A DNA stretch of 64,000 bases from assembly GCA_028622995.1 (NCBI GenBank), contig JAJQJQ010000055.1, positions 372,001 to 436,000 of the forward strand. The letters are read 5' to 3'. This document shows positions 26,171 through 37,800 of the stretch, piece after piece (position 1 is the stretch's first letter; every line of letters starts with the position of its first letter). The translations under genes and the position numbers were made by a program. The DNA is from Panagrolaimus kolymaensis (Eukaryota; Nematoda; Chromadorea; Rhabditida; Panagrolaimidae). The notes under the pieces were generated by a model. That model saw nothing but the letters and a program-made list of their open reading frames with translations, was not told the origin of the DNA and made no database searches.

Positions 26171-27681
26171 ATGTATGTGCTCCACTCAACAATTGATGAC
26201 AAATATTTAGAAGTTAATCAGAAAGTTATTGATGCTTCAATTTTATTAAAAAATATATGTGGTAATAAATATTATAAATCATATTTGTTTTTAAATTACG
26301 GCTTACTTTTTCAGAATTGACAACTGATAATGAACCTATCAAAGTAAATTGCTCAGCTCAAAGCTTAAATATTTTTATTAAACTTATTGATCATTATGAA
26401 ATAATAACCTGTGATCATGATATTGAATTTGAGAAAAAACTCTTTAAAAATATTGATGATGAAATGCTTGTTAAAATTATAAAGGAATTGGCAATTCTTG
26501 ATTCTGATTTCATGTTTGATGCATTGGCAGATTTAATTTTGAATCGTATAAAAAATATGGATCGAAAAGAAATTCAAGAATATTTGGACGTTGTAAATGA
26601 TTTTAGTTCAGCTGAGCGGGAATTATTAGATAAATATCGACTGGAATATATAATTTCAATAAGCAAAGAACAATTTGGACTAAGTTTCCCGTTTCCTGGA
26701 ACCAATTTTGTTTCCCTCAAAAACAAATTTTATATTGCCTTCAATGTATTGTTATCTCGAATTATTGAAAGATCAGGAGAAAAAACAGCATTTATTTTAT
26801 CAACAATTAATAAAACTCTCAAAAATGAAGTGGACCGACAACCAATTAAACTTTATTTTTTTAAAGCCTATTATGCTGGATGGATAATAAATATAAGTGT
26901 ACCTGGTCATGGGTTTACGATATCACCAAATGATTTTGATAATCAATATTTTGATATTATTAAAAACAGGGGGATTATGATAGAAAATTTAAGTGAGAAA
27001 GACCGAACTTTAGAGCTAATTTATTTGTATTATAATTCGCCATCTTTACATGAAAGTCTTTTGAGATGCTCCTCATTGGATTTTGTTGTTCCACAAAAAA
27101 ACAATGTTTTGCGAATAAACTTTCGAGATAATAAAGATCATATCTTTCATTTCAACTTACAACAATGCCAAATTCCTTCAGTCTTTTATGAATTATATTC
27201 TTTAAACATTGATTTTGACACCATTTTTCAACAATTAATTGCAAAAGATTTTTCTAAACGGATTCAGTAAGTTTTTTAAAATTAAATCACTAAAGATAAT
27301 TTTGTTGAAAATTGGATTTGCCTGAAATTAAATTTTTTAGGATTTGTCTTATGGACAACTGCGTTTTTTTTGATTCCGGAAAAATAACTATGCGCAAACA
27401 TCCAAATGCATCCAAATTTCACGAAGTTTGTGTTTATATTTGCAGAGATATTAATTTGCCAATTTTTAAAAATTTTATTAAGGTAAAAATAATTCAAAAA
27501 CATTAATTTTAGTTTTGAAAACAAAATTATTTTTTAGAAATACATCGAAGCTGACGGTATTTTAAAAAGTGCAAAGCAGCTTTTTAAGATTCCCATATCA
27601 CAGGAATATGGGTCCTCATTATCCACATATTTATCCAATTTCTTCTCTCACAGAATATTTATAAATTTTTGTTTTCTTTAA
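26171..27681 (+). CDS. Skp1-like protein with unrecognised C-terminal extension
   Basis: Four exons: 26171-26261, 26315-27266, 27341-27482, 27538-27681; the reading frame is continuous through all joins (about 442 aa). Residues 1-150 follow the Skp1 plan: a BTB/POZ-like start (MYVLHSTIDDKYLEVNQKVI), then a middle with DIEFEKKLFKNIDDEMLVKII (compare the Skp1 D-x-E-F segment), ILDSDFMFDALADLILNRI, and IQEYLDVVNDFSSAERELL, corresponding to the Skp1 helix IRKTFNIKNDFTxEEE. The roughly 290 residues that follow have no family I recognise, and Skp1 itself is only ~165 aa. Nematodes carry expanded, divergent Skp1-related families that act as SCF ubiquitin-ligase adaptors; function here is inferred. 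Neighbouring accessory sequence suggests a lineage-specific gene. Confidence 0.6.
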
Positions 27682-28110
27682 CAAATTTTCAAGCGCGAGA
27701 AAGCAAGAAGTTGTTGAGTTTATTTACACGAAAAAATGCAGTGAATGCAACATTTGGACCGCAGTTATATAAAAAAATTTAAAATAATACTTTTTATATT
27801 AAAAAAAGTTCTTTTTGCAAAAAAAAAAAACGATATGTTTTGATTTAAAAATTCATCATGAAAGAAATATTATTAGCAAAAATATCATTTGACAATTACA
27901 AAAAGTTAGATCAAACAAATAAAAAAGCTATTAAAAAAGAAAATTAAATTTGTTTATAATGAGATTAAAATTTTCCAGTTAGCTGCCCTTTGGAAACATG
28001 ACACTTGTTTCATTAATTGAAGTATTTGAGGATCGAAAAAAGTTTGGAACAGTTTGTTGAAAGGCTTTCTGAGGATTTTTAATAACCGAATAAATCTTTT
28101 TTACAAAATC

Positions 28111-28465
28111 TACAATGGCTTACAATTTCATCAAGTCAAAAAAGTTGCCATAAGTTGCCATGAGTTGCCATGAGTTGCCATCGGTTGCCACTCATTTTGC
28201 CAAAGGTTCTCTTTTGTTTTTGAATTTTTTTTCGCGCCAAATTATTTTTTGCAAAAATTTTTTATGAGAATTATTGAATATTTTCAGTAATAATCTTAAA
28301 ATTTTTTACATAATTCAATTCTAAAATAATTGAAAATTTTACGGCTAACATTAATATCTTATGGATAACACCATTACAACAAAAATTAAAACATTTGACA
28401 GCTTTTGGCATATTTTTTGCGTTAAAATCTCATGTTTTATGTTGTTGTTGTTAGTTTTATAATTG
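28111..28465 (+). repeat. left terminal inverted repeat of the 1.7 kb element
   Basis: Matches the reverse complement of 29456-29811 along its length. Differences are a few substitutions, one extra 10 bp subrepeat here, and a short segment (CCGACACGC) present only in the right copy. Confidence 0.88.
28141..28190 (+). repeat. subterminal 10 bp tandem repeats (left)
   Basis: Five units of the pattern GTTGCCATGA with small changes (AA, GA, GA, CG before GTTGCCA). Four units occur in inverted form at 29731-29770 in the right end. Position just inside the tips suits a transposase-binding array. Confidence 0.85.
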
Positions 28466-29455
28466 TTGCTTTGTTCAATTACAATTAATTTTAACAAATA
28501 TGTTTACTAGTTTACTAATGCAGTAAACGATCCATAATAACCCTCTTTGCTCCAAAAAAGTTGGAATGCCTTTTCTTAGTTTTGAAAGCTTTTTGATCCT
28601 TATTGTTATTATCACTAAACTCATAACTCTATTGAAAATAAGCTCCTAAGTTTTTTTTTATTAATTTACTCGAATCATTCCAAAAAAATAATAAAAGAAA
28701 CAATTCATAAATTTTGAACAAATAAAATAATTACAAAAAAACAATGGAGAGCAAAACGCATGTTTTCATTGCCATTAATCAATAACTTTAATTTAATCAT
28801 CATTTTCTCTTCAATAAAATGGTTTAATAAAATTAATGTGGACGACGACCATTCTATTTCACTCCATTTGTGGTAACCACGAAATATTCTCATTTGTACG
28901 AAAATAATGCCGTGTACCGATAGCAATCATTGTGTTTGCTGGGTGGTTATTTGCATCGTGGAGAAGAGGATAAAGTCTTACTGGAGCTTCACCGAGTCGA
29001 GAACAAATGTTATTGGCATTAACTGGTAGATATCTGCCATTTACTATATGAAGGGTAACCGCAGGTTTACTAGGAAGTTTTGCCATTGCATTCGTTTCAA
29101 GTCTTATTAATCGATGTCAGTTATTTCCAACGATACGTTTTTGAAGTTCATTAAGCCTGTTATCAATAATCCTATTTTCTCTTTCTGTAACAGCATTACC
29201 CAAAAATTTGACAATTTTCATAAATTCTGCATATTTTTCAACAGAAAAATTATTCAAAATATCTAAATTTCTGTGAAAAAATGCAAAAATAAGGCTTCTT
29301 CGAACTTATATCCACGTTGTCGTTGTCAATAGGTAGGATTAAAAAACTTTTTTTAATTTAGAAGAAAGGATTGAAACATTTTTTTGCGTCAAAAACACGA
29401 GCCAATTCTATAAATAGTAAACATACTGATTGAAATAAATTACAATTAGTGGTAG

Positions 29456-29811
29456 CAATTATAAAACTAACAACAACAACATAAAACATGAGATTTTAAC
29501 GCAAAAAATATGCCAAAAGCTGTCAAATGTTTTAATTTTTGTTGTAATGGTGTTATCCATAAGATATTAATGTTAGCCGTAAAATTTTCAATTATTTTAG
29601 AATTGAATTATGTAAAAAATTTTAAGATTATTACTGAAAATATTCAATAATTCTCATAAAAAATTTTTGCAAAAAATAATTTGGCGCGAAAAAAAATTCA
29701 AAAACAAAAGAGAACCTTTGGCAAAATGAGTGGCAACCGATGGCAACTCATGGCAACTCATGGCAACTTTTTTGCGTGTCGGTTGACTTGATGAAATTGT
29801 AACCCATTGTA
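29456..29811 (-). repeat. right terminal inverted repeat of the 1.7 kb element
   Basis: Reverse-complement partner of 28111-28465. Beyond position 29456 (inward) the match decays, although short similar words (for example ATGTTTACTA) recur, suggesting an older, longer TIR. Confidence 0.88.
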
Positions 29812-30342
29812 TGATAGCTTCTCGATATCCAGTCATAATAAATAAAATAAGGATGCATTCAATAAAAACTCGAATTTGAGTAAACATTTGTCGTGATGTA
29901 TTGTCTGTTAAACCATATAAACCTCCAAGCCAAGGGGGAAGTCTTAAATCTATATACCCAGAGTAGTCGTTTCCTTTAACATAATATTTTGATTCTAAAA
30001 TGTTAATTTTAAAAATATTGGGTAATGTTTGAATAAATTCATTAAGTCTTTCAAGAATAAAAACATATAAACTGATTAAAGTTTGAAAAAAAATAACGAT
30101 AGTAATTCGAAGAGAATTATTAAAATCTTTAGGATTATGTTTTTTCTGGAATTTTGCTTGTTTGATTAAACGCAAAATTAGCATAGTTGCAGCTATGATA
30201 GATAAAAGCAAACATAAAATCGGTTTTAAATTAGACAAATCAATAAATATGTTGTATAATATATCCAAAATATTATAAATAACATCATAATCAATTTGCG
30301 TTTTGCAAAAACTTTGGATAGTTAAATCTTGTTCTGCTCGAC

Positions 30343-31088
30343 GACGGCGCCATTTTTAAAGATCGAGATTTACGGACATGAAATTTAAAGATTCTTGTTT
30401 ACTGATCAGGGCTTTAAAGAATGCATTTTTGCGGATAGAATTTTGAGTATATTATTTTAACTGATTTCATATTTGAGGACAGATTTTTACTGATAGAAAT
30501 TTAAAGATTCAAATTTCAAGATTTGAATTTTACTTATTTCATATTTACGGATCGGACATTAGCGGATATTCATCTAATGTCAATCCCATGATAATGAAAC
30601 TCGAAAAAATTAAACCATAGCCTTTGAAATTTATGTTTGATGTAAAAAACGGCAAAAAATGAATTGAAAATGGCTGTCAGACTGCCATAGAAACATACAT
30701 TTTTCGTTCAAAAATTATATCATTCAAAAAAATAATGTTTCTTTGGTAGTCTGACAGCCATTTTCAATTCATTTTTTGCCGTTTTTTACATCAAACATAA
30801 ATTTCAAAGGCTATGGTTTAATTTTTTCGAGTTTCATTATCATGGGATTGACATTAGATGAATATCCGCTAATGTCCGATCCGTAAATATGAAATAAGTA
30901 AAATTCAAATCTTGAAATTTGAATCTTTAAATTTCTATCAGTAAAAATCTGTCCTCAAATATGAAATCAGTTAAAATAATATACCCAAAATTCTATCCGC
31001 AAAAATGCATTCTTTAAAGCCCTGATCAGTAAACAAGAATCTTTAAATTTCATGTCCGTAAATCTCGATCTTTAAAAATGGCGCCGTC
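30343..31088. mobile_element. 746 bp fold-back (hairpin) element
   Basis: Almost the whole element is one palindrome: arm 30343-30696, loop about 37 bp, arm 30734-31088. Tips are GACGGCGCC and GGCGCCGTC. It is flanked by a 7 bp direct repeat GCTCGAC (30336-30342 and 31089-31095), read as the target duplication. No coding capacity. It interrupts the receptor gene between its TM4 and TM5 regions. Arm near-identity suggests a young insertion or gene-conversion-like upkeep. Superfamily unknown; 7 bp duplication does not by itself assign it. Confidence 0.85.
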
Positions 31089-31602
31089 GCTCGACATGGG
31101 TCAACAAATCAAATTTTCTATAACTTCGAAATAAACCAAAAAATGTATATATTTCGAAAAAATAAGCGAAAAAATTAAAAATTATTAAAGTCCAAAGAAT
31201 TCTTCGTCCCCGAGTTAGTTTGTCATAAAGATTCATATAAAATATAGCAATAAATCGTGAACCTGTTATTAAAAGCAAGCATGAATAAGGATTATTTAAA
31301 ATACATACAACGAGAAAAATACTGTAATTCGAATTTTCAGGTAAACCAAATATCATTTTCAGTAACTCCCTATAAATACATCTTATCCCAGGTTTAACAA
31401 GGTACGCGATAATATTTTCACAGGAGTTTTGATGGCTTACAAATAAATCCCATATCGCTTGATTGAGAATGAACCATTTATAATTTTGTTTGATTCCACC
31501 AAAAATTGATATAAAAATTATTAGAGCAGTTAAACCACTACAATAGTAAAACAGGTTTTTTTTCGTCGATTTATTGGGACGTAAAGAATCAATAAAAAGT
31601 GA

Positions 31603-32872
31603 TTAGACTCCAAAGTTTGTGTGCAACTGAAATAAAATAAATTTGATTATTCTTTGAATCATTTTTAGTTACAAGGAATAAGCAAGTTCATTCTTCCCTT
31701 TGCTGATTATTATTTTATCATACTATTAACGTGTGATGTCTTTGTCCTTTTTACAACGACAGCTGCCGATTATTATTAGAAAAAACTATAATTATAAACA
31801 AAGAAACTAAAGGAGGAAATGCAGGAAACTTAAAGCTGTCGCTGCCGGAACTCAACACTAAGGTTAAAACATAATTTTTAAAGATGTTGTCTTTTATAAT
31901 TTTCATTAACTTATTAAATTTTTTTATTCAATTGATTATATGTTACATATTATAATATAATAAAATATATTTGATATAAATGTGTACAAAAAATAAAAAA
32001 AGTGACACCAAAATTAAAATATTAACAAAGGTAATATAAGAGGGATAAAAAAGCATAACATAAACGAAGTCAAAAATTATAACAAATACAAAAGAAGATA
32101 GTAACAAAAATTTTGATGGTGAAATTAAATTTTTAAATGTAATAAGCTAGGAATTAAAGAATATTTACATTTTTATTAATATGTTTTACAATAAAAAATA
32201 TTTTAAAAAATAAAGCCAAAAGTATTAGATAGTAAAGCAGAGTTAAAAAATTGTAACTAATGGCCTCTTTTATACATAAAATTTTTAGAGTGAGGAAAAA
32301 ATGAGTGATGTATTGACAACAATAAAATCCAAATATTCACAAAGAATTGTCCAAAGTCATTTAATTTAATAAAGACACACACGCAACAACAACAAAGTAA
32401 AAAGAGAAGCAATAAAAAAAATTTTACTTGGAAATTAAGATCACAAAAAAAACGAAGAAAAGATAGAAGAATTATATTCCAATTTTCGAAGGATTTTGAG
32501 TAATAACTGAGAATTTATTTATACTATAATTATAAGAATGTCCTTGCTACGATTTACAAATAATCTGTTTGAAGATAGAAAAGAAACGTTTAAGAAAAAA
32601 AGTTAATAATAGTTGCAAGAAGAAATGAATTAAAATATAAAACTCAAATTAGCAAGAAATTAGATGATTTAGATTCAACAATTTTAAACCCAAAGATGAT
32701 GCAAATTGTAATTTCTAAAATTAGTTATCTCAAAAAAATTAACTTAAAAGCAGGCAACCCACAAAGAAACAAAGAAAAGAAAAAGAAATAATTTAGCCAA
32801 GAGATGTAGAGAGAGAGAGAGAGAGAAATATCACGCAATTACCAAACAACCTCATTGACGACAGTTTCCGTT
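31603..32872. other. intergenic, no gene seen
   Basis: 1.3 kb upstream of the receptor pseudogene. A+T rich with a short GA dinucleotide run near 32810-32826. No open frame of interest, and no receptor start exon could be found here. Confidence 0.45.
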
Positions 32873-33174
32873 TCATAAAGTTTCATTAGCCTGAACATGT
32901 CGGTTTTGAATAATCCAGCCTCGGATTCGAGGTTCCGATAAACTTGTGAAAACATTTACAACGTTTTGTTGATCACATATAGGATCAGCGAAGGATGCCA
33001 CTCCCTATAAGATTAGTAATATTAGTTTTCTAGAGAAAAAAGAAAAAGAAAAAAACTAACAAAAGCTTGAGGGGGGTCGCCATAAACAAGTGGTGCCCCG
33101 GAGTCACCGGGGCACATGCCTCCATATTCACCTGTTAATTCTCTTCCAACACATTGATCAAAAACAGATCCCGG
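32873..33174 (-). pseudogene. truncated S1 serine protease relic
   Basis: Two exons in phase: 33061-33174 and 32873-33004 (minus order). The first holds the active-site serine block MCPGDSGAPLVYGDPPQAF; the second continues GVASFADPICDQQNVVNV and ends after the C-terminal helix (IRGWIIQN). An in-frame stop lies immediately upstream (33175-33177), and no exons with the His or Asp of the triad are visible in the next 1.6 kb. Unlike the protease at 9.7 kb it keeps Cys191 (CPGDSG). It could alternatively be the end of a gene whose upstream exons I failed to see. Confidence 0.6.
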
Positions 33175-34804
33175 TTATTCAAAAAAATGATTAAAGTGGT
33201 CGATGTGAGGGAAAAAAATACAATCGCAACTTTTGGTTTCAGCCATTACTGAGCAAAGTAGAAAATAAACTTTATGTTCGAAAACTAATTTTTATAAAGA
33301 ATTCTTCTACGCGCATTTTTTTAGATCGTGGTTTGAGTAAATAAACATGCTAAAACACGTAAAAAACCAAAAACAAAAATTGAGAACTAAAATCCAAAAA
33401 AGTTAATATTCTTCCATATTCTATTTTCCTTTTTTGTGTAATAAAAAGCTGCCGATCGGTACTTGAATTTTTTTAACTACAGTCAAATTAAAAGATACTT
33501 GTGACCTTTTCAATTAAAATATTTAATGAGCATTATTTGATAAGAAGTTTTGGAAAAAAGTAAGACAGTATGATAAGAAACGTCAATCAAAATCCCAAGA
33601 TCATACGTTTTGTTTCCAAAAAACAGGAATTTAAGATAATAAAAAATGTCGGTGAATTTAAAGAAAAAAATGAAGAAATTAATGACAATTTTTTTATTAC
33701 TTGGTAAATAACATGATGATCTAAATATTACTTAAACAACAAATTAAAAACGTTGAAGGAACAGAAAAAATATCACAAATTTATTTATTAAAAAAATTTA
33801 AACAAAACTTGGTAAATGTTTAACACTTTTCTGGCATTTATGACTTTGTAATAATGCGAATATGTAGCATTTTATCATCAAGTTTAAAAATTTGCAAGGT
33901 TATAAGCTTAAAATGTTAAAACATAGCAATTTTATTTTTTCAATTAACTAAACTAATGCTTTTACATTTGAACCTTCTCGGTTTCAAAGAAAAAAGCTTT
34001 GCAATTTATCGATCGCAAAAAGTTTGATACACAAAGTAATGTCACGTATATGGAATTATAGTATTATGCAAAAATATCCAAAACCTTTATCTGTACTTTT
34101 CAGCTACCCTTATAAATTTATCTTAAAACGAAAAAGAGTAATGAGTGAATATTAAAAACTTAATTAAAGATAATTGATTATTAAGAAAATAAAAAGTAAC
34201 CATTTCTTGTTTATTCAAGAATCATACTGATCAAAAGATGGAATTATTTGGTGAAAAATTGTTAAATTCAACCTCTTTTAAAATAAGAAACTAATAGTGT
34301 ATTTAATTCAGCTATTGCGCAAAACCAATGAATAAAGTTTTAGTGATTTATTTATAAAAATTGAGTTTGTTTTTATATTTTTGATAGTTATGGTTTACAG
34401 CAATTTTATTTTAGCAAACCACACTAATAATCTACTCATCGAGAAATGAAAATGGCTGAATGTTGTTCCTTTTAAAATTAGTAATGGAGAAATTATTTTT
34501 GTTGGATTCTGGCCATTGTTTATTCTTTGAATTCTTTCTGCTTCTTACTTCTTCAGTTTAAGGAAGTTGGGACGCCTCACAAGAAGAATAATTCATTTGA
34601 GTAAAAGTTTGTATACTTGATATGAGTGAACGATGAATTTTATTGAACTCGCCTATGCGAATAAAATACTTGCAAAAGTATTTTTAGGCAGTATAAAAAT
34701 GTTTATTTTCCTGAGTTAAAAGTTATTTTTCAAAGACCCATAATTTTGACAGAAAACCTGTATCAAAATCAAAAGAAAATAAAAGAATAAATATTTACAA
34801 AACA
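33175..34804. other. intergenic, no gene seen
   Basis: 1.6 kb of A+T-rich sequence between the protease relic and MIOS; searched for trypsin AAHC/D-block exons on the minus strand without success. Confidence 0.4.
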
Positions 34805-37800
34805 TTAAATAGTACTTTTTCTTTTAACTCTAACTTTTCCTTCATCATTATTATTTTCATGTTTTTCTATTTCTTCAGCTTGTTTTAAAACATTTTCATC
34901 CAATAAAGCTCCATCTCTTTTGGAACATCGACATTCACAACCAGTGGCAGGGCAAATATCATAATCCTTGAACCAATCTTTGATATGATTATAATGTCCA
35001 CCATGATGGCACCAAACACAAAAAACAAAACTATGTTCAATGGAGCTATCAGTTTCACCAAACATTGCGAGGCTATCCACGATGCTTCCATAATGATGAC
35101 GGCATATTACACATTTGGGTAAAGGTTTTCGACAAGCTCCACATGTAGTAATTCGAGCACGATTTGGAAAATTATCTGGCATTTCTCGGCCCCGATTTTG
35201 AGCTTTCGAACTTCGAATTCGATCGGAAGAACAGGGATATGCTGCTCGGCCACAATATGAACAAGCTATAACAGCTTGGGCTCGAGTGATTCTACCTTTA
35301 TTTTGACTATTTTTTTCATAAAGTTGATTATATAAAAATGTTCTTTCAATATTCATATTCCACGATCCAAGTAAAGTTAAATAATCAAAAAAACAATTTA
35401 ATCCTCTTTTATGATTTATATTTTTAAGGGAACTCCTGAAACAAAAATTTGCATAATCAAAACTTTTCTAATTTTTTTTTTGTAAAATTTACCTAAGTTT
35501 TTCTGCGAGTTTATCCATTCTCAATCCAAAATTTGGAGGTTCCTTTAATTTTTCAACATCTTTAAAACATTTTCCAATTACATATAAAATTGAGCAAGTT
35601 TGAATATCATTCGTATTTTCATAATATCTCAATATTGCTCGATGAGTTTTTTCACAATCATACAAACCCACAAACATTAGAGTTTTTAGAGGCTCATTTT
35701 CAAGCATTTCATCCATTAACATATAAAATGTTTCTTGGAGCAATTTATCATCCATATTTATTAATGCAAACATAATTCGATCTTCGGTTTTAAGCTCCTA
35801 GAAAAAATTTTTATCGTGTGCTTTTTAAATATTTTTGAAAATTTGTGATTTTCAACAAATTTCAAAGCAAAAAAAACTTACATTTATTCGAACAATTTTG
35901 CTCATATGTTTGGTATAATTTAAACGGCGAGCAACAAAATTTATGCATGCCAAAAGCACGGGTTCGTCTTGAAGCATCGTGGAAAAATCTTCATAATCAG
36001 GAATATTAAAATTAGCTCCATTAAATTCATCTATTTTTTCTAGCGTCTTTATTGTAATTTTTTTGCTGATGTCGGAACTAAACTTTAGTTGCTGGTTTAC
36101 ATCTCGATGATTTATTTTTTCAAGCATTTTTCGGAGATACTGAAATCGAAATTTTTTATTTTTCTAAAATAAAAATTTTTTTGAAACTAACTTCTTTTGC
36201 TAATTGCCCTTGGCAAGCCGCGAGACTAATAAAAATTACTCGCAACCAAGCATCCGTGGAACTTTCAAGTAAAATATTATCACAAATTTTTCTCATTCCT
36301 TCGGTATTCCCAAATTCAGGCCACATACACATTTTTAGCATTTGTTGCCGCTTTCCATTTGTGAAAACTCGAGAACAACCCCAATCACAATTTTCTTCAA
36401 ATTGTGAAGAACTTGATGAAACTGAATTCACCAAAAATTCTATTCCAGCATATGTGGTTCCATAAATGGTTTTTAAATCATATTTGGGGCTCGTGTAACC
36501 AATTTTTTCTATCCAATTCCATACAAAATTTAATTCTGCGGTGGAAAGTTTTGGATCAACTTTGATTGCATTTTGAGAATTTAAAACCATTGCTGAAAAC
36601 AACAAAAAGTTATTGCATAAAACTTTGGGAAAATAAATTCTGTTTCTTAAAAAATTTGATAATTTTAGCAAAAAATCTCCTTACACTGGATTGGATCTCT
36701 GGCTTGCCCATAACCATAACCATGTTCAGCTCGTTGCCTAATAATAACACTAATATCTTCGCCATTGAGAACCTCTTCCAAAACTGCCACAGTTTTTTTC
36801 ATATTCCTTTGAGCTTCATCATGAATGGAATCCCAATATTTTGTGAAATATCTATCTTCTATTCTTCGCCTTTCAGATTCATCATTTTTAGTATTTAAAT
36901 AAACTCTCATACAATCTATGCAATTTTCATCTCGGCAAGTTAAATGATTATGAATTCTTCTTGTTTGATCCAAATAAAACATGCCTTCACTAAATTGAAA
37001 AGGCAATATTTCTTCTTTGGGTGCCGGCGGTTTTCGAGTTTTATCCTTTTTCTTGAGTTCCAAAAATCGAATTCGATGTGCTCGAAGAGGTTGTTGCACG
37101 ATAGTTTCAGACACGCATGCAAATTGTCGAAACGAATATGCACATTCATTATTATTTCCAAAAACTGCATATGTGTCTCGATTAACCGAAACAAATTGAA
37201 TATGTCTCAAATCTTCTTTTGGTCGATTAATAATCAAAGTTAAATGATTATCAAATTTTGGATGCCATTCAAAATTTCTGACGTTATGGATTCCAGGAAA
37301 GCACAAAGTGTTGTGAGAATATGGATACCAATCTCGACTTCGATCAATTGCATCTTTAGTATTTTCAACTGATTGGTGCCCTTTTGAAAATACACTTCCA
37401 TAATCATAGGCGTTTGGAGAAATTGCAAAATCATGGACTTTGTTTGCATCCACGGTTAAGCAATTTATGGTAAATCGACGATGGGGATTCCATATGCATC
37501 GACGAATTCGAGCTTTTTCATGGGTCTAAAAATTTATTGATTGGTAAAGAAATATATATATTTATGCAAATTTTTGGTTTTTAGTTTAATTTTGCAAAAA
37601 AAAACATTTTATTTTTTGAATGCATTTTTTATGCAAATTTTTTTCATTTTCCAACTTACATAATTTGAATGTACATAAATGGGTTGCTTTAAAAACCTTC
37701 GATCATAAACATGAATATCATTATCAGTGTCTTTGGGATCGCATCGAAATGTTAAAAATCGATATCCAATATTTGGTTCAACTTGTAAACCCATAAATGG

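Larger units (their letters stand above)
28111..29811. mobile_element. non-autonomous DNA transposon with ~355 bp terminal inverted repeats, TA target duplication
   Basis: The two ends (28111-28465 and 29456-29811) are near-identical inverted repeats. Tips read TA|CAATGG... and ...CC(C)ATTG|TA, and the flanking TA is duplicated, as for Tc1/mariner-type insertions. Just inside each tip are tandem 10 bp units (GTTGCCATGA-like). The ~990 bp centre carries no transposase I can recognise; a 75-codon minus-strand frame at 28859-29086 (MAKLPSKPAVTLHIV...) is of unknown origin. The element sits inside the last coding exon of a receptor gene, and its removal restores the receptor frame. The superfamily is inferred from TA and TIR form only. 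Confidence 0.82.
27979..31602 (-). pseudogene. serpentine (7TM) receptor gene broken by two mobile elements
   Basis: Three coding blocks read on the minus strand: 31096-31602 (N-terminal half), 29810-30335 (TM5-TM7) and 27979-28110 (C-terminal tail). Block 1 has TM1 (FYYCSGLTALIIFISIFGG), later a TM3-like segment with GSRFIAIFYMNLYDKLTRGRR, and TM4. Block 2 has ILCLLLSIIAATMLILRLI, LRITIVIFFQTLISLYVFIL and a last helix ending TGYREAII. Block 3 continues DFVKKIYSVIKNPQKAF and ends MFPKGS. Between blocks 2 and 3 lies the 1.7 kb element; removing it with one TA copy keeps the frame. Between blocks 1 and 2 lies the 746 bp hairpin; removing it with one 7 bp repeat leaves a frame mismatch. No ATG is visible before block 1, and an in-frame stop precedes it. 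The family is a nematode-type chemoreceptor (class not assigned); likely a recent pseudogene. Confidence 0.72.

Noticed and set aside
31366..31450. Candidate 76 bp intron in the receptor's first block (GTAAGC...TATAG)
   Set aside because: Removing it shifts the frame into a stop, while reading through keeps a long open receptor frame.
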